Shown one piece after another: positions 31,856-45,726 of a stretch of DNA of 64,000 bases (position 1 is its first letter; the number at the start of each line of letters is the position of its first letter). The notes below the pieces were generated by a model. It searched no databases. It saw nothing but the letters and a program-made list of their open reading frames with translations, and was not told the DNA's origin. The stretch is from Thozetella sp. PMI_491 (lineage: Eukaryota; Ascomycota; Sordariomycetes; Chaetosphaeriales; Chaetosphaeriaceae), in the NCBI GenBank assembly GCA_021432635.1, contig MU270055.1:1-64000 (forward strand). Direction: 5' to 3'. The position numbers and the translations under genes were made by a program.

Positions 31856-32964
31856 GCCTAGCATTTCGGCTAGGACACACGGTGCTTCCGCAATAGCAAG
31901 CACTCCCACCCCCTGAAAATGGAATTTTGTATTTGGCGTTGGTCGGTCGGGAGGATATACCAGGAAATATGGAAGGGCGGCGCAACGGTTCGGTTGGGCA
32001 GGAAATGGGCGATCCTTGATCCACCTAGTTACAGGTGCTGCGAAAGGGAGGCACAGAAGAGTCAGAAGAGGACATGCGGTCACCCATTCTGACCATTGAT
32101 CCTCATGTTCTGTAATCTAGACTCGGCCCAACATAGTATAAGTGAATCTCAAACATTCAGCTTTGTGTAACTGGGAACCACTCGTAAAGGCCGGCTCAAG
32201 CCAATGTGAGTTTGCCAGTGAGTTGAAGTAATTTGTCGTCATGGGCGTAGAATAGAGGAATGAGACAGCAGCACGTGGACAGTCTACCCCCGGCGTCGTT
32301 AGGAGAGTGAATGCGTGCAAGCCTTTGTAGACTCGCATAAATTAGAGTGGAATGTGAAAGTGTGAAAGGAGACATGGTCCCCTTGGATCCTACCTAATCC
32401 TGCTTTCCGTTTTCGCTCACCTTCTCTCACCTTTTACACCTTCCTTACCTTAGCCAAGCCGGGCTGTTCTGGAAAATTCCGAAGGGCTCCACCCTGCCTA
32501 CATTTCACGGTGTGGCGAGGCAGACCCCGGTCGGCTGAGTCATCACCAACGCTGAGATCTTGGATTAAGGCAACCCGACGCCCCTCTCGCTTTGTCGGCT
32601 AGGTTGGAACTTTCATCACTCGAACCTCCAACCTCGTGTCGCTCGCTCTGGCACCCGCGACGTCCGCGACAGCCATCGCCGAGGTTTTCGAGGCATCCGA
32701 TCGTTTAATCTAAGCGTAGAATTGAATTGGCACATCTGATCTGGCCGGAAAAGAGTATGCGCGCGGAGATCGAGAGCCCTCTGGCGCTTCTCTGTGACTG
32801 AGACTGGGCTGACATCTTTTGCCTCCCTGCGGCAGAGTCACCGACTGCATCGCGAGCGAGCGCGCAGACGCCGCGAGGGCCGAGTCCCGTGTCGCGCTCA
32901 TCCTTCTACTCTCGTCTCGACCGCCGAAGCTCGATCGACCGCGCCCCAGCGGCCCCAGATCAAG
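31856..32964. other. Intergenic, TFIIB promoter region
   Basis: The last ~600 bases are pyrimidine-rich, with CTTTTCACC-like runs typical of housekeeping fungal promoters and 5' leaders. No separate gene seen. Confidence 0.5.
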
Positions 32965-34065
32965 ATGGCGGAATTGACAGGCGAGCCTCAGGAGGGCGGC
33001 CGCTACCAGCCGGACCTGAATAACATCCTGATCTGCCCCGATTGCCGCGAGATCCCCCCCAACCTCATCGAGGAGTTCTCGAGCGGTGATATGGTCTGCG
33101 CCTCCTGCGGCCTCGTAGTCGGTGACCGCATCGTCGACACCCGCTCTGAGTGGCGAACTTTCTCAAATGACGACCAGGGCAACGACGACCCGTCGCGTGT
33201 CGGCGACGGGCCCAACGCCCTGATCGACGGCGACCAGCTGCAGACAAAGATCGCGTACGAGGGTCGCAATGCACGCAACCTCACAAACGCCCAGAACAAG
33301 CTCACCAACGACAAGTCGAGCAAGACGCTGATGACGGCCTACCGTGACATACAGTCCCTGACCGACAGCATCAACGCAGGCCGCGCCGTGGCCGATGCCG
33401 CCAAGCACATCTTCAAGCTGGTCGACGAGGGTAAGGTGATGAAGGGCAAGTCCCAGGAGGTCATCATTGCTGGATGGTGAGTCCCCATGTCCCGCGCTTT
33501 TGCTGCCCGCTGTTGCCTGATGCTAACTCCACTTGCCAGTATCTTCATCGCTTGCCGCCAGAACAACGTCCCGCGTACGTTCCAAGAGATTTTCGCTCTG
33601 ACCAAAGTGCAAAAGAAGGAGATTGGGCGTATTTTCAAGCAGCTGGAGGCGTACCTACAGAAGGTCCGGCCGGAGGGCATCAAGATCCAGAGCATCCACA
33701 ACCAAGGATACTCGGCCAAGGGCTCCACGAGCGCCGAAGAGCTCTGCGCCCGCTACGTCAGCAACCTCGGCTTCCACAACCCGATCCGTATCGAGAACGT
33801 GGCACGGTCGCTGGCATCCAAGACGGCGTCGGTGGCCGACCTCGCCGGCCGCTCCCCGCTGTCGGTTGCTGCCGCTTGCATCTACATGGCCTCGCACTTC
33901 ATGGGCCAGCCGCGCTCGTCTCGACAGATTGCCTCAGTTGCTGGCGTCAGCGAGGGTACCGTCAAGACCGCGTACCGCTTCCTCTGGAACGCGAAGGAGC
34001 AGTTGATCGCTCCCGAGTGGCTCCGCGACGGGATGGGCAGCATGGACAAACTGCCGGTCAACTAG
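32965..34065 (+). CDS. sua7: Transcription initiation factor TFIIB (Sua7), 2 exons, 345 aa
   Basis: Exons are 32965-33476 and 33540-34065. The 63-nt intron begins GTGAGT, has a GCTAAC branch site and ends CCAG; splicing completes a Cys codon (AGCIFIACRQ). The N-terminal B-ribbon has zinc ligands C24, C27, C45 and C48 (CPDC, CASC), followed by the B-reader SEWRTFSND. Two cyclin folds follow: KTLMTAYRDIQSLTDSI begins the first and SAEELCARYVSNLG the second. The length fits fungal Sua7. TFIIB bridges TBP and RNA polymerase II and sets start-site choice in the nucleus. The start was chosen because the ribbon begins ~20 residues later, as in the family; the frame extends upstream through the leader. 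Confidence 0.95.
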
Positions 34066-35642
34066 AAAGAGTAGCGGCAGGCCATGCGACCCCTCGAGCG
34101 AGCTTTTGTCTGTTTTTTCTCTTTTCGCTACGCTTTTCGCCGTGGAAGCACACGATACTCTGGCGGCAGCATGGGCAGGACAACCAGACTGAGACCAGAG
34201 ACGGGGACAGTGTCGTCGGGCTTGAGGCTTGGGCAGGATCGGATCAGACCAGACTGCTGAGGGACCTCCATCACTAGTTAGCGAATCCCCGCTATCTCGA
34301 GAGATGCAGCGAACAGGCGTCGTTCTTTATCCTTACCTGTTTAGCCCTGTACTGAGTGGCGTTTGCTTGCGACTCGGGCGTGACGATGATGGTGATTCTG
34401 ATTGTCGTGCCGAAGTCTGTACCGCAGCATCTACCCAGCCTCACCTACGGTCCCTCGTCCTTTGGTGCTCAGCGAAGACTGTTTGGAATCGCCGTTACCC
34501 CCGACCACTCTCGTTGCACCTCCAGCTAGATGCTGAAGTTCGCGGTTCTCCGGACGGGCGGAAGGAATCGAGAGCACCTACAGCCGACAACGATCCGTGA
34601 AGGACTTGACACGGCGGTAGACGAACCGTTGGGTTTCTAGAAGGCATGCACCTGTCTCCTGCGCCCCTACCGACGGCTGTAAAATTGTGGTTCCGGTAGG
34701 GGGCTCAAGGAGGGCCGTTCCTGGCTTTTTGATGTTGCATTCTGCTTTGTTTTAGAAACCAAGAAGGAAATGAGATAAGATTGGGCTCTTAGTATTGCTA
34801 TAGATATAAGATATCAAAAAATAGTCGTTGCCATCTACTTCTCCATACTGCTCCCCATGGTGCAACAAAAAAAGCCTCCCGTCTCGTTTGGGTGCAGAAC
34901 ATTAGGGATAAATTAGTCAATAAGTCAAGTGGATCTTGGACCATTTTATTCTCATCCTTCCTGTGCTTCAACCACGTCACTCGGGGATGCCCATTGACCT
35001 CTTCGACACATAGGTAAGGTAGGTTTCTACTAGAGTGCGTTTAAGTGGCATCCACGGTCAAGGAGCCTAGCTATACTTCCTAACAGAGAAACTACAGATG
35101 TACCATTTTAGCTCTTGAATTACCGACCTGAATCTCAAGTCGCATCTATCTTAGCCATCTTGAAGTTTCTCGTCTTTTATGCAGAGATAATAGCTATACG
35201 CCTTGGCTAAGTGATGCGGTGATATCGTAAGATTTGAAGGAGAGACTCTTATTATAGACCCATTTTAGGGTCCATAGGATAAATGCTTTCTCATTATATC
35301 TAGATAGGCCATGAGAAAGGCCAAGTCTATCTTAGGTACCAGTCGGTGCTTCTCATGGACGTTCAGTGATATATGGTTGCCAAGACCCTAACCCTGGATC
35401 TACCGTCCAGGAATGCATGCACGGGCCCACTTCAGCCTCGCTGGCGACTGGCCCAGGCGCTCGAGCCACGTCCTAAAACTTGACTTCCGAGTCGCGTCCT
35501 CTCGAAAATCCACGGTGCCTGCCTGACCTTTGCGGAGAGCCGGCCAACTCGCGACAGCTCGCCAAAGAAAACATCGGTTTGCATCACGAATTCCCACGGG
35601 TCTCAACAACACCCATCTCTCACTAACTAAGGGTCGACGACA
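34066..35642. other. Intergenic, no gene seen
   Basis: 3' flank of TFIIB and upstream region of the Rsc7 gene. The 34.7-35.4 kb part is clearly A/T-rich, with TATCT/AGATA motifs, and may be degenerated repeat or replication/spacer DNA. No coding frame of note. Confidence 0.5.
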
Positions 35643-37570
35643 ATGGGCCGCCGTTCAGGACGGGCCGCCGCCAAACGGGCAGCCGCGGCTCTAGGTAAGA
35701 TTAGATTTCATCAAAGGATAGCAGGGAAAACGTCCCTCCCTCCACTTCGTCCCCTCCACTCTGCCCAGGCGCCCAAAAAAAAGTTGAAGCTATCCGCTTT
35801 CGCGCCACTCCCTCGCTCTCCTCCCTTTCATCATCGCCATTCTTAGAATTCCCACCCACCCCCCATTGCCTGCCTACCATGCCTCGCAAGATCCGGCTCA
35901 CTCGCACAAGCGAAGGACCTCCCAAGGCGACAAAAATCAAACTCACGCGCACCAACAATCGAGCCACAGAACTGACAGAATCCCCTACAGAAAGCACTCC
36001 GCGGACCTTTGAGGGCCTAGACGATGATGATGAGCCTATGCCTGATGTCGAGCCCGAGCCCGAGGAGCAGAAGGAGGAGCCCGAGGACGAGAAGGAAGAG
36101 TCCGCAGCCGAGGAGGAACCCGAGGACGACGAGGAAGAGGAATCTGTCAAGGAGCCGACACCCCCTCCCGAGCCAGTCATCCGCCGGCGGCGCCTAGGTC
36201 GTCCGCCGAAGAATCGCCCTCCGGATTGGGACACGCTGCCGATTGAGCGCCCCGAGGACCGCGATCCGAATGCGACGCCGCGCCGGAGAGGGCGCGGTGG
36301 CTGGCGCGGCCGCGGCGGTCGCAAAGGCCAGCACATGACGCCCACCACCCAGTCCATCGACAAAGAGGGAACTACGCTTCCCATCATTGACGACGAAGTG
36401 GAATTGCCAGAGGATCCGGAAGGAGAGACCAAGGTCGACAAGTTGGGCAACCTCCAGGGAGGGCGCCAGTACCGCTGCCGTACGTTCACAGTCGCCGGCC
36501 GAGGCGACAGGCTCTACATGTTGTCCACTGAACCGGCGCGTTGTGTCGGTTTCCGCGACTCGTACTTGTTCTTCACCAAGCACAAGAAACTCTACAAGAT
36601 CATCATCGATGACGACGAGAAGAAGGACCTGATCGACCGCGAGATCATCCCCCACAGCTACAAGGGACGTACAATCGGTATCTGCACTGCGCGCTCCGTC
36701 TTCCGCGAGTTTGGAGCGGTGATCATCGTCGGCGGCCGGAGGGTCACTGACGACTACGATGTCGCTCGCGCGCGCGAGGAGGGTGCCGTTGAGGGCGAGA
36801 TTGCCGATCCCAGCGACATCTTTGATCCGGACAAGGAGTACAACGTCAACCAGTACGTCGCCTGGCACGGCGCCAGCGCCGTCTACCACTCTGCTACGAC
36901 CGCGCAGCCGGCGCAGAACGAGACTTTCACGCAGATCAAGAAGCGACGCGTGGCAGTCAACGATACTAACTGGCAGCTGGAGCACGCCCGAGAGGCCAGG
37001 TGAGCGCTCCCCTCTGTATTCTCCGTCGCCATGGCACTAACGGGTTCCAGTCAATTCAACAGCATACTCACTGCTGCTCGTCGTGCCACCCATAAGGGCG
37101 CCTACGACATCCACACGAACTCCATGTTCTACCCGGCAAGCATGCAGCCCACCCACGCGAGGATCGAGCGGGTGTTCGATACAGAGAAGGAAGCCGATGC
37201 CTCCAGCAACGGCTCAACTGTCTTCCCGCCTCTTAAACCTGTGATCGCACGGAACTACCTCGTCCAGGACTTCCACATGGAGATGCCGCCCAAGGGCATT
37301 TCGGCGGCATCGTACGACGTCCCCCTGCGGACTTCGCCGGCGGACCACGCCGCCGTTTACCAGTCCGACTTCCTCGCCCCCTTCCGTGGTCTCGGCGCTA
37401 TTTCCGACGACATCAAGGACCTCCTTCCTGCAGAGTGCCGCAAGGCATTCGATGAGGCTCTTAGCGGCGAAAATGAGTGGCACGCTAGATGGGGCAACGA
37501 GGCCGACACCATGTCGCGGGGGAAGTTAGTCATTGACAAGGCCATCGTGCCATACTCGATGAACATCTAA
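35643..37570 (+). CDS. RSC chromatin-remodelling subunit Rsc7/Npl6, 3 exons (574 aa; 546 aa if first exon is unused)
   Basis: The main exons 35879-36999 and 37051-37570 are joined by a 51-nt intron (GTGAGC..CCAG, phase matched). A short 5' exon, 35643-35694, encodes a basic MGRRSGRAAAKRAAAA start. It can splice (GTAAGA donor, TTAG acceptor at 35846, 152 nt) in frame to 35847 and through the ATG at 35879, adding 28 residues. The protein has an AT-hook-like basic/acidic N-terminus (GRPPK near GRPPKNRPP; GRGGWRGRGGRK) and long acidic runs. The conserved Rsc7/Swp82 domain follows (GGRQYRCRTFTVAGRGDRLYML, then FRDSYLFFTKHKKLYKI). The C-terminal part has the usual RIERVFDTE and PLKPVIARNYLVQDF. Rsc7 is a nuclear RSC subunit. 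Which start is used needs transcript data. Confidence 0.9.
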
Positions 37571-39686
37571 CGTACCTGCCCGGCGGCGGTAGATGCCTCA
37601 GTCCCACTGTCGACTCAGGCGTGCCGTTGTCTCGGGGTTGAAGCACTAGGGCTCAGTTGGCCACAAGGCGTGGCTGTTTGTATGTACTAATACCAGGAAG
37701 GGCTGAGGCTGGGGATGGAGGGATATCTCTAAACTCGGGCGCCATGTGGCGGCGTTCGGTCAGGATGTTATTTTTGTCAGGGACAGGGCAGCTGCCGGCT
37801 GTATACAAGTTGATCGCAGAGAGTGCCCTGCGTAAGGGAATGGAAGCATCTCGGGTGCTAGGTAGAAGAGCTTAGACGCTAATGGACGGATGCCATACAA
37901 CCTACTTCTTCTATCTGGTGACGACTCGGTGATGCCCAAAACAGCCTCAAGATATGTCTTGATGAGGCTAGCCAGTGTGCCACGAGGTTGGTGCCCTTTG
38001 TCATTGCCCCTTGGCTTCGTATACGGCCAAATATCAAAGACAGGTATGATGGAACCTGAGTACTGACGTCTCCGTGCTACCTTCAGAGCTCAACCTGCGT
38101 AGAGTGTTTCCTTCAGGAAAGTTGGGAAACAACTCACAAGCCGAAAAAGACATCGCCACTTGAACGACTCTACCACAGTGATAAAATTAGATCCATAAGA
38201 TTGTGACATATGTGCTCTCGACACCATGGTATCAGCCAACATGGGTAGAGACAGTGCGTCCAGAAACTTTCCGATTTGGCTATTTCAAGCAGGAGCAACA
38301 TCGATGTACTACGGTTGTATCACCCTTCACAAATCTTGTTCGACCATTTCGTGTATCCTTGCTCGTCACTCGTCCACCCTAACCCCCCCTCCCCGAGGGT
38401 GAATCAACATTCGATGAAAGGTGCCAGCAGTGTCCGCGAGCAACCTGATATCACATGTCACAAACGCACGGCAGCTCGGGAGCGTCATGACCCATGGGAA
38501 ATTGCCTGCATAATCCTTTTTTCTGAGGTTCCGACGGGCCTCTCAAGCAGCCATACGGAAACATTGGATATGTATATGTCAATATGGGTTGCACAAACAC
38601 ACAGCATACCGCCACTTGGTCTCGCACTCAGTCGGTAGTACAAGCTCAGCCTCGACGCCCCAAACAGCCAGAATATACAGAAGAAATTGGCCCAAGGACC
38701 GTGGCCTCTAGCCATCGCGTGTCCATTGGCCGGGCATCTCGCAAGGTGGCTCCCGGGGTTGTGATTACCGCTTCTTTTGATACAGCCAAGTTGTAGGAGC
38801 ACACGGTCGCCCCCTCTATCCCGGAGGTATACCTCAAAGCATCCGGATGGAAGGCCAGAAATTGCCTTGTACAGGAGCAAGGGGCACACCATGGCCGGAA
38901 GATTGTCCCTCGAAGTGCTCGTAATGTAGCGAAGAGGAGAGGAGAGAGAGCAACAGCCGGGCATACGGGCATACGGCCCAGGGGACCGACTCGGGCGTCG
39001 CATTGTGTGCTCCGCAAATAGGAAACGGCCATGGCCTCTCGACGGCCGCGATCTGTCATGAGCATAGGGAGTCAGAATGCCTCGCGACCGTTGATAGGCT
39101 CGCGCGTGAGAGCGCGGAGCTGAGCCAGATCCTGCGCAGCATTTTGGGGCTGATGCCTTTTCAGCATCTTACCACTTCCACGTCGAGGAGGCCACACCAG
39201 CAATCCGCCCCCCTTTCGGTCACCGGACGAGCACGTATACGGTCTGCTCAGGTTCACTACAAGATATGGACGCTGCAAGCTATGGATGGTCGAGATGGGA
39301 CCACTCTCGAATGTTGGCACCGAGGGCCGGGGGCTCGCGCGGTGATTGGGCCACCTCGCGGCCCTCTTTGCTACACCAAGTCGCATCCGAGGTTGTGCTC
39401 GGGGGTTTATAAGAGGGACATGCAGTACGCCTCCCCGGACTGCCACCAGTAGGTCTTATTCAGCCGGCAGACTGGCAACAGGAACTCTGCCCAATCTGTC
39501 GGATTCGTGCAACAAGTGTGGCCGCCGTTCCCCCCTCAGCACTTTCCGCCCCAGTGCAAGGTGCATGCGGGGAGAACAGCGAGATGATCTCAGCGCAGCA
39601 CAGAGTAAGCTGCGTACTCAGCCATGGCCTCATGCGCCCGCGATGGAGAGTGCACTAAGTCTCCTCTACTACCCCCTCTTCCCAAT

Positions 39687-39722
39687 TGCCATTGCCATTG
39701 CCTTTGCCATTGCCCATTGCCG
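39687..39722. repeat. TTGCCA hexamer repeat
   Basis: Slightly imperfect hexanucleotide run inside the gene-free region. Confidence 0.75.
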
Positions 39723-42700
39723 AGGAGCGAGAAGCCCACGAATTTGCTACGGGCTGGTTGAGGGGTCGGCCGCAAATAGAAACGCGATCGATGCCGAGGG
39801 TCTCCGCTCTCGCCGCCGCGATGGGTGTGTGTGGGCGGGCGGGCACGCCGGGCCCTACCGGGAGGGGGCGGAAGAGACGAGAGTGCGTGGATCGGCTGGC
39901 CGGGCTGGCAGATCGCAAGCGGTCATGGCAGATGCTCGGGGAAAAGAAAAAAAAAAAAGTCTAGCTGCTAGCGCAAGGAGGAGGAGATAATTTTCTTTCC
40001 CTCTTTCTATTTTTCCCCTTTGGCGAGAGCGCGACACAGCACAGTCGGGCCTTCCTGCTACAACAGGGGCGACCAAGACTTGCCATGTCGCCGGCCCCGC
40101 ACGGCTGGTCCTCTTCCGGCGATGCGGATTGGCGCAGCGCTTCCTTAGTTGCAGCTTTGGGCAGCGGGCGCCGGGCGCTGGGCGCCAGACGGTGGGCCTC
40201 GCGCCTTTCTTGCCGTGGGCAAAGGGCAGGTAGCACCCACGAGGCCCCAGAGTGCCCGCCGGCGTGCGAGAATTAATAATGAGGCAGCGTTCGCGCAGCC
40301 GAGGAGGAGTAGGAGGAGGAGGTGGGCCGCGCGGGTACAAACGGCGGCGGGAATGAATGGGGTCCTCGCGGCACTCCTCCGTACAGTAGGCAGGTACAGG
40401 CAGTACATGGACATACATACAGCACCCCCTAAGGGAAAATATGGCCAAGTCCACGGCAGCTTTTTTCCTTCCTAGCTTTTAGCGAACCCTGCTCTTTCCA
40501 CGCCCCCCCTCTTCCCCCCTCCTCCGCTCGTCCTGCAAGGCCCTCTTGCTAGACCGACTCGGCGCCCCCGCTGTTACTACTTTTGCTGTTTGCTGCGCTG
40601 CTGCTGCGTGCTGCGACCACTTTAGCAGTGCCATGGGACGCCGAACGCTGCTCCACCTTCTGCGTGGCATTTCCACACCCACGCCTAATTCTGCCTAGCC
40701 CGGGGGGGAGGAGGGGAGTTGCTTTCGTGTGCGCGGTGCGCAAGTGTGTGCGTGTGTGCGTGTGCCCTGTGACGGGGCCCGAGGAATGTGCGAGTGCCCG
40801 GTAAGAGTAAGGTATCCCTGCGTATACCTTCCGCGTTGGATCTCTCGTAGGACGAATGGGGAACAGCTGGGCAGCTGTTGCTCATTGAAATCGGAACATG
40901 TGTTTTCCTGGGCGCCGCGGACTCCTTCGTCAAATGGCATCCCCCAAACCCCGAACCCCCGGTCCTGCATTCCCAGGAATTGGCTTTTCTTTTTTTTTTT
41001 TCTCTCTCCCTCCCCCTTTCCTTCCTCTTAACTTAGGGCTGGCCACTCCGGCGGGACCCTTCAGCAAGGTGGGCCGCCATATGGCCTGTCCGTCCAGCTA
41101 GCTTCAAGCTTGGGAAGACACGGCCGAGCGCCCGTGGCGATCACGCAACCTAGGTGCGCCGCTAGCTGCCAAGCGCTCCGGGCTGGCGGTATTGGCTCGT
41201 CTTCCCTTCTCCTTAGGGGACCGGAATCCGTGCCACGCTGTTGGCTGCCTGCCGGTGCTGGCCCAAGGCCCTCACCGTCTCACCGCCCTCTCACCCTGGC
41301 CTTTTCGGCGCCGCGGCGACGCTTGCGCACACACCCGGCCACCCGGGAGCTCGTGACAAGGTCTGGGGAGAAGCCTAGCAGGTAGCCAGCAGCAGCCAGC
41401 CGCGGCGACGCATGGGGACGGCAGTTCTCATTCGTACATGCGGGCCGACCATCGGTTCTCAACTGCCTCCTCCTCCTCCAGGCGCCAGCTTGGGGAGGAG
41501 GGGGGAACAAAAGAGTCACGATCCGTTTCCAGGCATGCCGACCGGGCTCCTCGGCATTGAGCTATTGACGTCGACTGTCTGCGGGGGCCAGTGACAGGCC
41601 GCCGTTGCCCGACCCCCACCTTACCTCCTCCCTCCTGCAACTCTTCTCACGGGCGCATGCATGCATGCAATCAGAAGGCAAAAAAGGGCCTCCCGCTGGA
41701 GGGCCTGCGTTACCAGACAAGCAGGATCCCTAACCTCGTCAGTGCCCCACGCAGAAGGTGGGAGGCGATGATCGGGGGGGGTTTTAAAACGGGGGGGGAC
41801 AAGAAAGGGAGGGGCACGCAGCGGCGGATGAGTACAGCTCGGCTACGTAACTACGTACAGTAGGCCAAGCAGTAGTCGCCGAGCCGTCATCCACCCTCTC
41901 CTAGAAAGCTGCGTCGCGCAGGCAACGCTCCGAGGACGCCCCCCCTCAGCACCCGGGCGAAAGCGCAGGTGCCTGCGTCGGCCGCGCAGACTGGCAGCGG
42001 CAATGACTGCATGCCACGGGCCCGGACTCTAACGGTCGTCCTGCACGCGCGAGTCGAAGATGACTCTTTGTCTTAGGGGGGCGAGACGACACGCCTCCCC
42101 CCTTTGGCCAACCCGTCTAATCCTCTCATTTCTTCATGTGTGTTAGATGTGTTTCTGGCAGCCAATGCGCTGTGGACTGGGCATGCGCGAAGGCGGCAAC
42201 TAGGAGCCCATTTTTCTGGGTGCTTTGCTGGGTCCACGGGGCCGAGAGCCGTTGCTCGGCATGGGTGTTTTTAGGGGACCCCCCCTTATTCGCGCGGCCT
42301 CGCGGTGATGTGAGCCCAAGACACACCGCCTGCAATGGACAGGCATGCCTGGGCCGGAGCAGGCCCCCCTTCGCGGGCGAGCTTACGTAGGGATACGCAT
42401 TTCATAGGTACGCAGGGAGAAAGGGGAGGGGTTCCATCTGGTCCATCTGGCCCCCGAGTCTACGCTACGACTGTAGAAGCGCCATGTGGGAGTTAATTAG
42501 ACACACAACAGCGGACGGAGAGCGCCGTTGAGGTCACCATCTCGCCCGCCCCCCTAAGCACCCGAAATGGGTGGAAAGAAAAAGGGGGGGATCTTCGGCT
42601 GAGCACGGCAGATGGGTCGAAGGAGAATGACGGCGCGAGAAGGACACTTCACGCTTGCGGCGAGCTCTCGGCTCTTGATGACGAAGCCTTGCCAGGCGCC

Positions 42701-44160
42701 GAGAATATTCTTCCTCTGAATCATTTTTAATAAACTTAAACCTGGCTTTGGGGCGACAGGGTGGGGGAACAGGTGGGCTGGCAAGATGGCGATACGGCAG
42801 AGGTGGCTTGTTTGCTTGCAAGGCAGAAGCTTCTGGCGACCACTGCGATGCGATGCGCCTGACTCCTCCCGATCGGAGGTCTGACGGGAGGCAGTCATGG
42901 ATGCGCCGTCATCGTCATAGAGGAGTCCAGGCTCGTCGCCCATAGGGTTTTGGCGGGCACATGCCCGGACGATCGGCAGGCGAGAAGCCTACGCACAACA
43001 GGGCCAAAGTCTCCAACCCACCCGCGAGCCCGGCCTCCTAGTGGTGTCTTTGCGTGACAAAAACTGGGCCTCCCGTATGCTTGGATGGCTCCGTTGGGCG
43101 CCCTGGTTGGCTGAATGATGCAAGTGGCGAGTCCTCGAGGACGTCGTCGGCCCAGGGCTTTTCCAGCTGGTTCGTGTCCCGCGACCTCGCTGTTTGGCAC
43201 ACTCCACGGGAGTCTCGTTGTGTGCTGTGCTGCAGGAAATGGCGCCGAGCGATTTGCGCCAGACCCAGACAATACACCACTTTTGGCAGTGGAGTGATGC
43301 ATCGTGATCCCTCCCCCCTCCGAACCCCTCCCTCGTCCGACACGAACAAATGACTAAGAGCGGTTGGGCTCTCGCAGGCCAAACCGGCCGTCCGGGGAGG
43401 GGGGAGGAAAAAGAGAGAGGTGGTTGGTTCCTGGAGACCCAACTGGCGGCATGAAAGAGGAGAGCTGCAAGTGTGTCCCTAGCGCCAGCCATCGCCTACA
43501 TCGTAGTTGGTTTGCTACGCAGTTCGAGACTCCAAAGGGAAAGGGGGTAACCCCATACATGCCATGCCATACATGGGTGACATGCCCTCGGTTGCCGCGA
43601 CAAGGAGTCCGGTATCGTGGCCAAAACCCACTCGGGACGACACCGGTCGAAGTCTCGTACCGATGCGGTGAGGGCTCTTCGTGACATTCTAGGTCCGGTA
43701 TTTCCCCCTTGCCCGCTTGCCCGCAGATGGGCCCCCATCGCCCTGCGTCTCTAGCAGGGGGGCAAAGAGGGGGTTCTACGTCCGATCTCGAAAGGCGAGA
43801 CGCAGAGGCCAAAGAGATGTTGCAATTGATCCTTGACCCGCCCGTGGGGTGCTGGGGCGACCGGGGCGATGATTGGAAATCCAAAAGCGACAAGAGTTTT
43901 TTTTTTTTTTTTCTGTCTCTCTCTCCGTCGGGAACAACCCAGAGATGTGGGGAAGGAGAGTGGGTGTGTGGCAGAGCGGGCGGGCGCCCGGGGAGTACGA
44001 TTCATCCGCCGAGCATCTGGACTGAGCAAGATACACACTTCAGTGCATGTTAGGTCGCAGGCTCGATATTATCCTCCATACCCATGCGAGTTTGCAAGTA
44101 GTCGCTCGGAGCACCGATCGCCGGTGTCCGCCACGGGCTTATGGCCGGCTAGTCTCTCTT

Positions 44161-44187
44161 GTATGTACAGTATGTACAGTATGTACC
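44161..44187. repeat. 9-bp tandem repeat GTATGTACA, 3 copies
   Basis: Three adjacent copies, the last differing at its final base. The core GTAC is palindromic. Confidence 0.85.
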
Positions 44188-45686
44188 AGCGGAGTGTCCA
44201 ATTCGACGAGCAAGCGTTGGTTGGGGGGAACCGGTGGGCTTGCACTACACGCGAGCGAAGGGCGAGAGGCGGTGTTGGTTCCGGGTGGCTTCCCACCCAC
44301 CCAAAAGCCTGATATTCCCTGAACTCGTCAGCCCAATGCTATGTCGCGGGAGGGGAGCCACCCGTCCATCGCAGCCTTGCATGGCGAAGATCTTCGCTAC
44401 AACGTGAGGAACATGCGGTACAGCGGCTGGTTCTCGACCGCACCGCTTGGTCCTCCCCCTCCTCATCCTGCTGCAGGCTGTCAGGCTTGTCAGGGTCTTT
44501 TCTGGCGGTGACGGCCCTCAGAGACGAGGCACGCGAGGGGTTTCTCTAGTCTCGAGACCGACCGCAGCCGGTGCTGGAGAGGACTGCAGAAGCGCGCCCC
44601 CTGCCAGCCCATGACCTTGGCAGCCATCCACCGGTGCTCCACTCCGGGGTCTCTCGTCTGATTCCTCACAGCTGGCGGTGGGTTTGCAACGTTTGAATCC
44701 TCGATCAGGCTAAGACTGTATCTATTGGGAGAGACCCTGGCAACCCCTCGGGGCCCTGGCGATGTTTTGATGAAAGCTGCTAGCGCCTCCCTAACGGTCA
44801 GGGTCCAATGATTGTTTGTGGAATTTGCCCATCCCGTCCTGGCCGGGATTCTTCAATCCCAAATCGTCATTTTCCAGAAGCGCCGTTACGAGGCGAAAAT
44901 AAACAACCCCATGGGCCTGCCCTCGAAATGCGAGGCGACTTCGCGTACGGATCCATCCGCCCTTCCCTCGGACATTTGCTGTGCTGGCCGGAGCGAGGAG
45001 CGGCTGGGCAGGAACACTTGCGAGATAACCTTGAACCGAAGAATATGGGGCGAGAGGGCGGCGCAAGGACATCGAGGTGATCCAGGCGATCACGGGACCC
45101 TGAAAGGTTCACGGGCCAGGACGCGGTCCAGCTGGTGGGCTATTTTGGACAACCCCCCCGGGGGGTAAGACATGGGATTCTGCGCCCGTTAGGAATCTCC
45201 CCCCAACCGGCCACGCTCAATCAGACCGTCCATCAGCGCTTGCTGGCGGGATGCGCGGTGGGCTGGCTATGCCGCGCCGGGCTTGGAATGGCTTGCGATG
45301 GGCTCTCATCCATCTCCGCCCTTTGGGCCAATGAGACACCCCCGAGAGACCCGCGCCGGGCTGTGAACCGTCAGCCTTTGCCCTGACTGGGGTTCCAGCC
45401 AGAGGCGCGCAGAATACGGGTCATGGGCAAGTCGCTCGGCAGCGAGAAAACGGAAGGAGGGACAGTCACTCCCCCTCAAAAAGCAAAGAAAAAAACCGAG
45501 GGGGGGGAGAGAGTGACATGGCGTCGTCTACGACCCGGGACGCGCCGTCGTCGTGAAGATTGTCCACGGGGCTGCCGCGTATTACGTGCAATCCGAACAA
45601 GATTGATGTTCACATGGAAAAATGGGAAGGCTTCCAAGGGCATTCTGCCCAGTCCAAGGATCCCATATGTGAGGCCACATATTATT

Positions 45687-45726
45687 GAGGTACCCGTCCC
45701 TCTGAGACAGGTACCAGAGGTACCTC
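45687..45726. repeat. Inverted repeat with GGTACC arms
   Basis: GAGGTACC and GGTACCTC arms of 8 bp flank a 24-nt spacer that itself holds another GGTACC. It could be a hairpin or clustered palindromic protein sites in the cyclin upstream region. Confidence 0.5.

Noticed and set aside
36194-36985. 263-codon frame on the minus strand
   Set aside because: Antisense to the Rsc7 domain.
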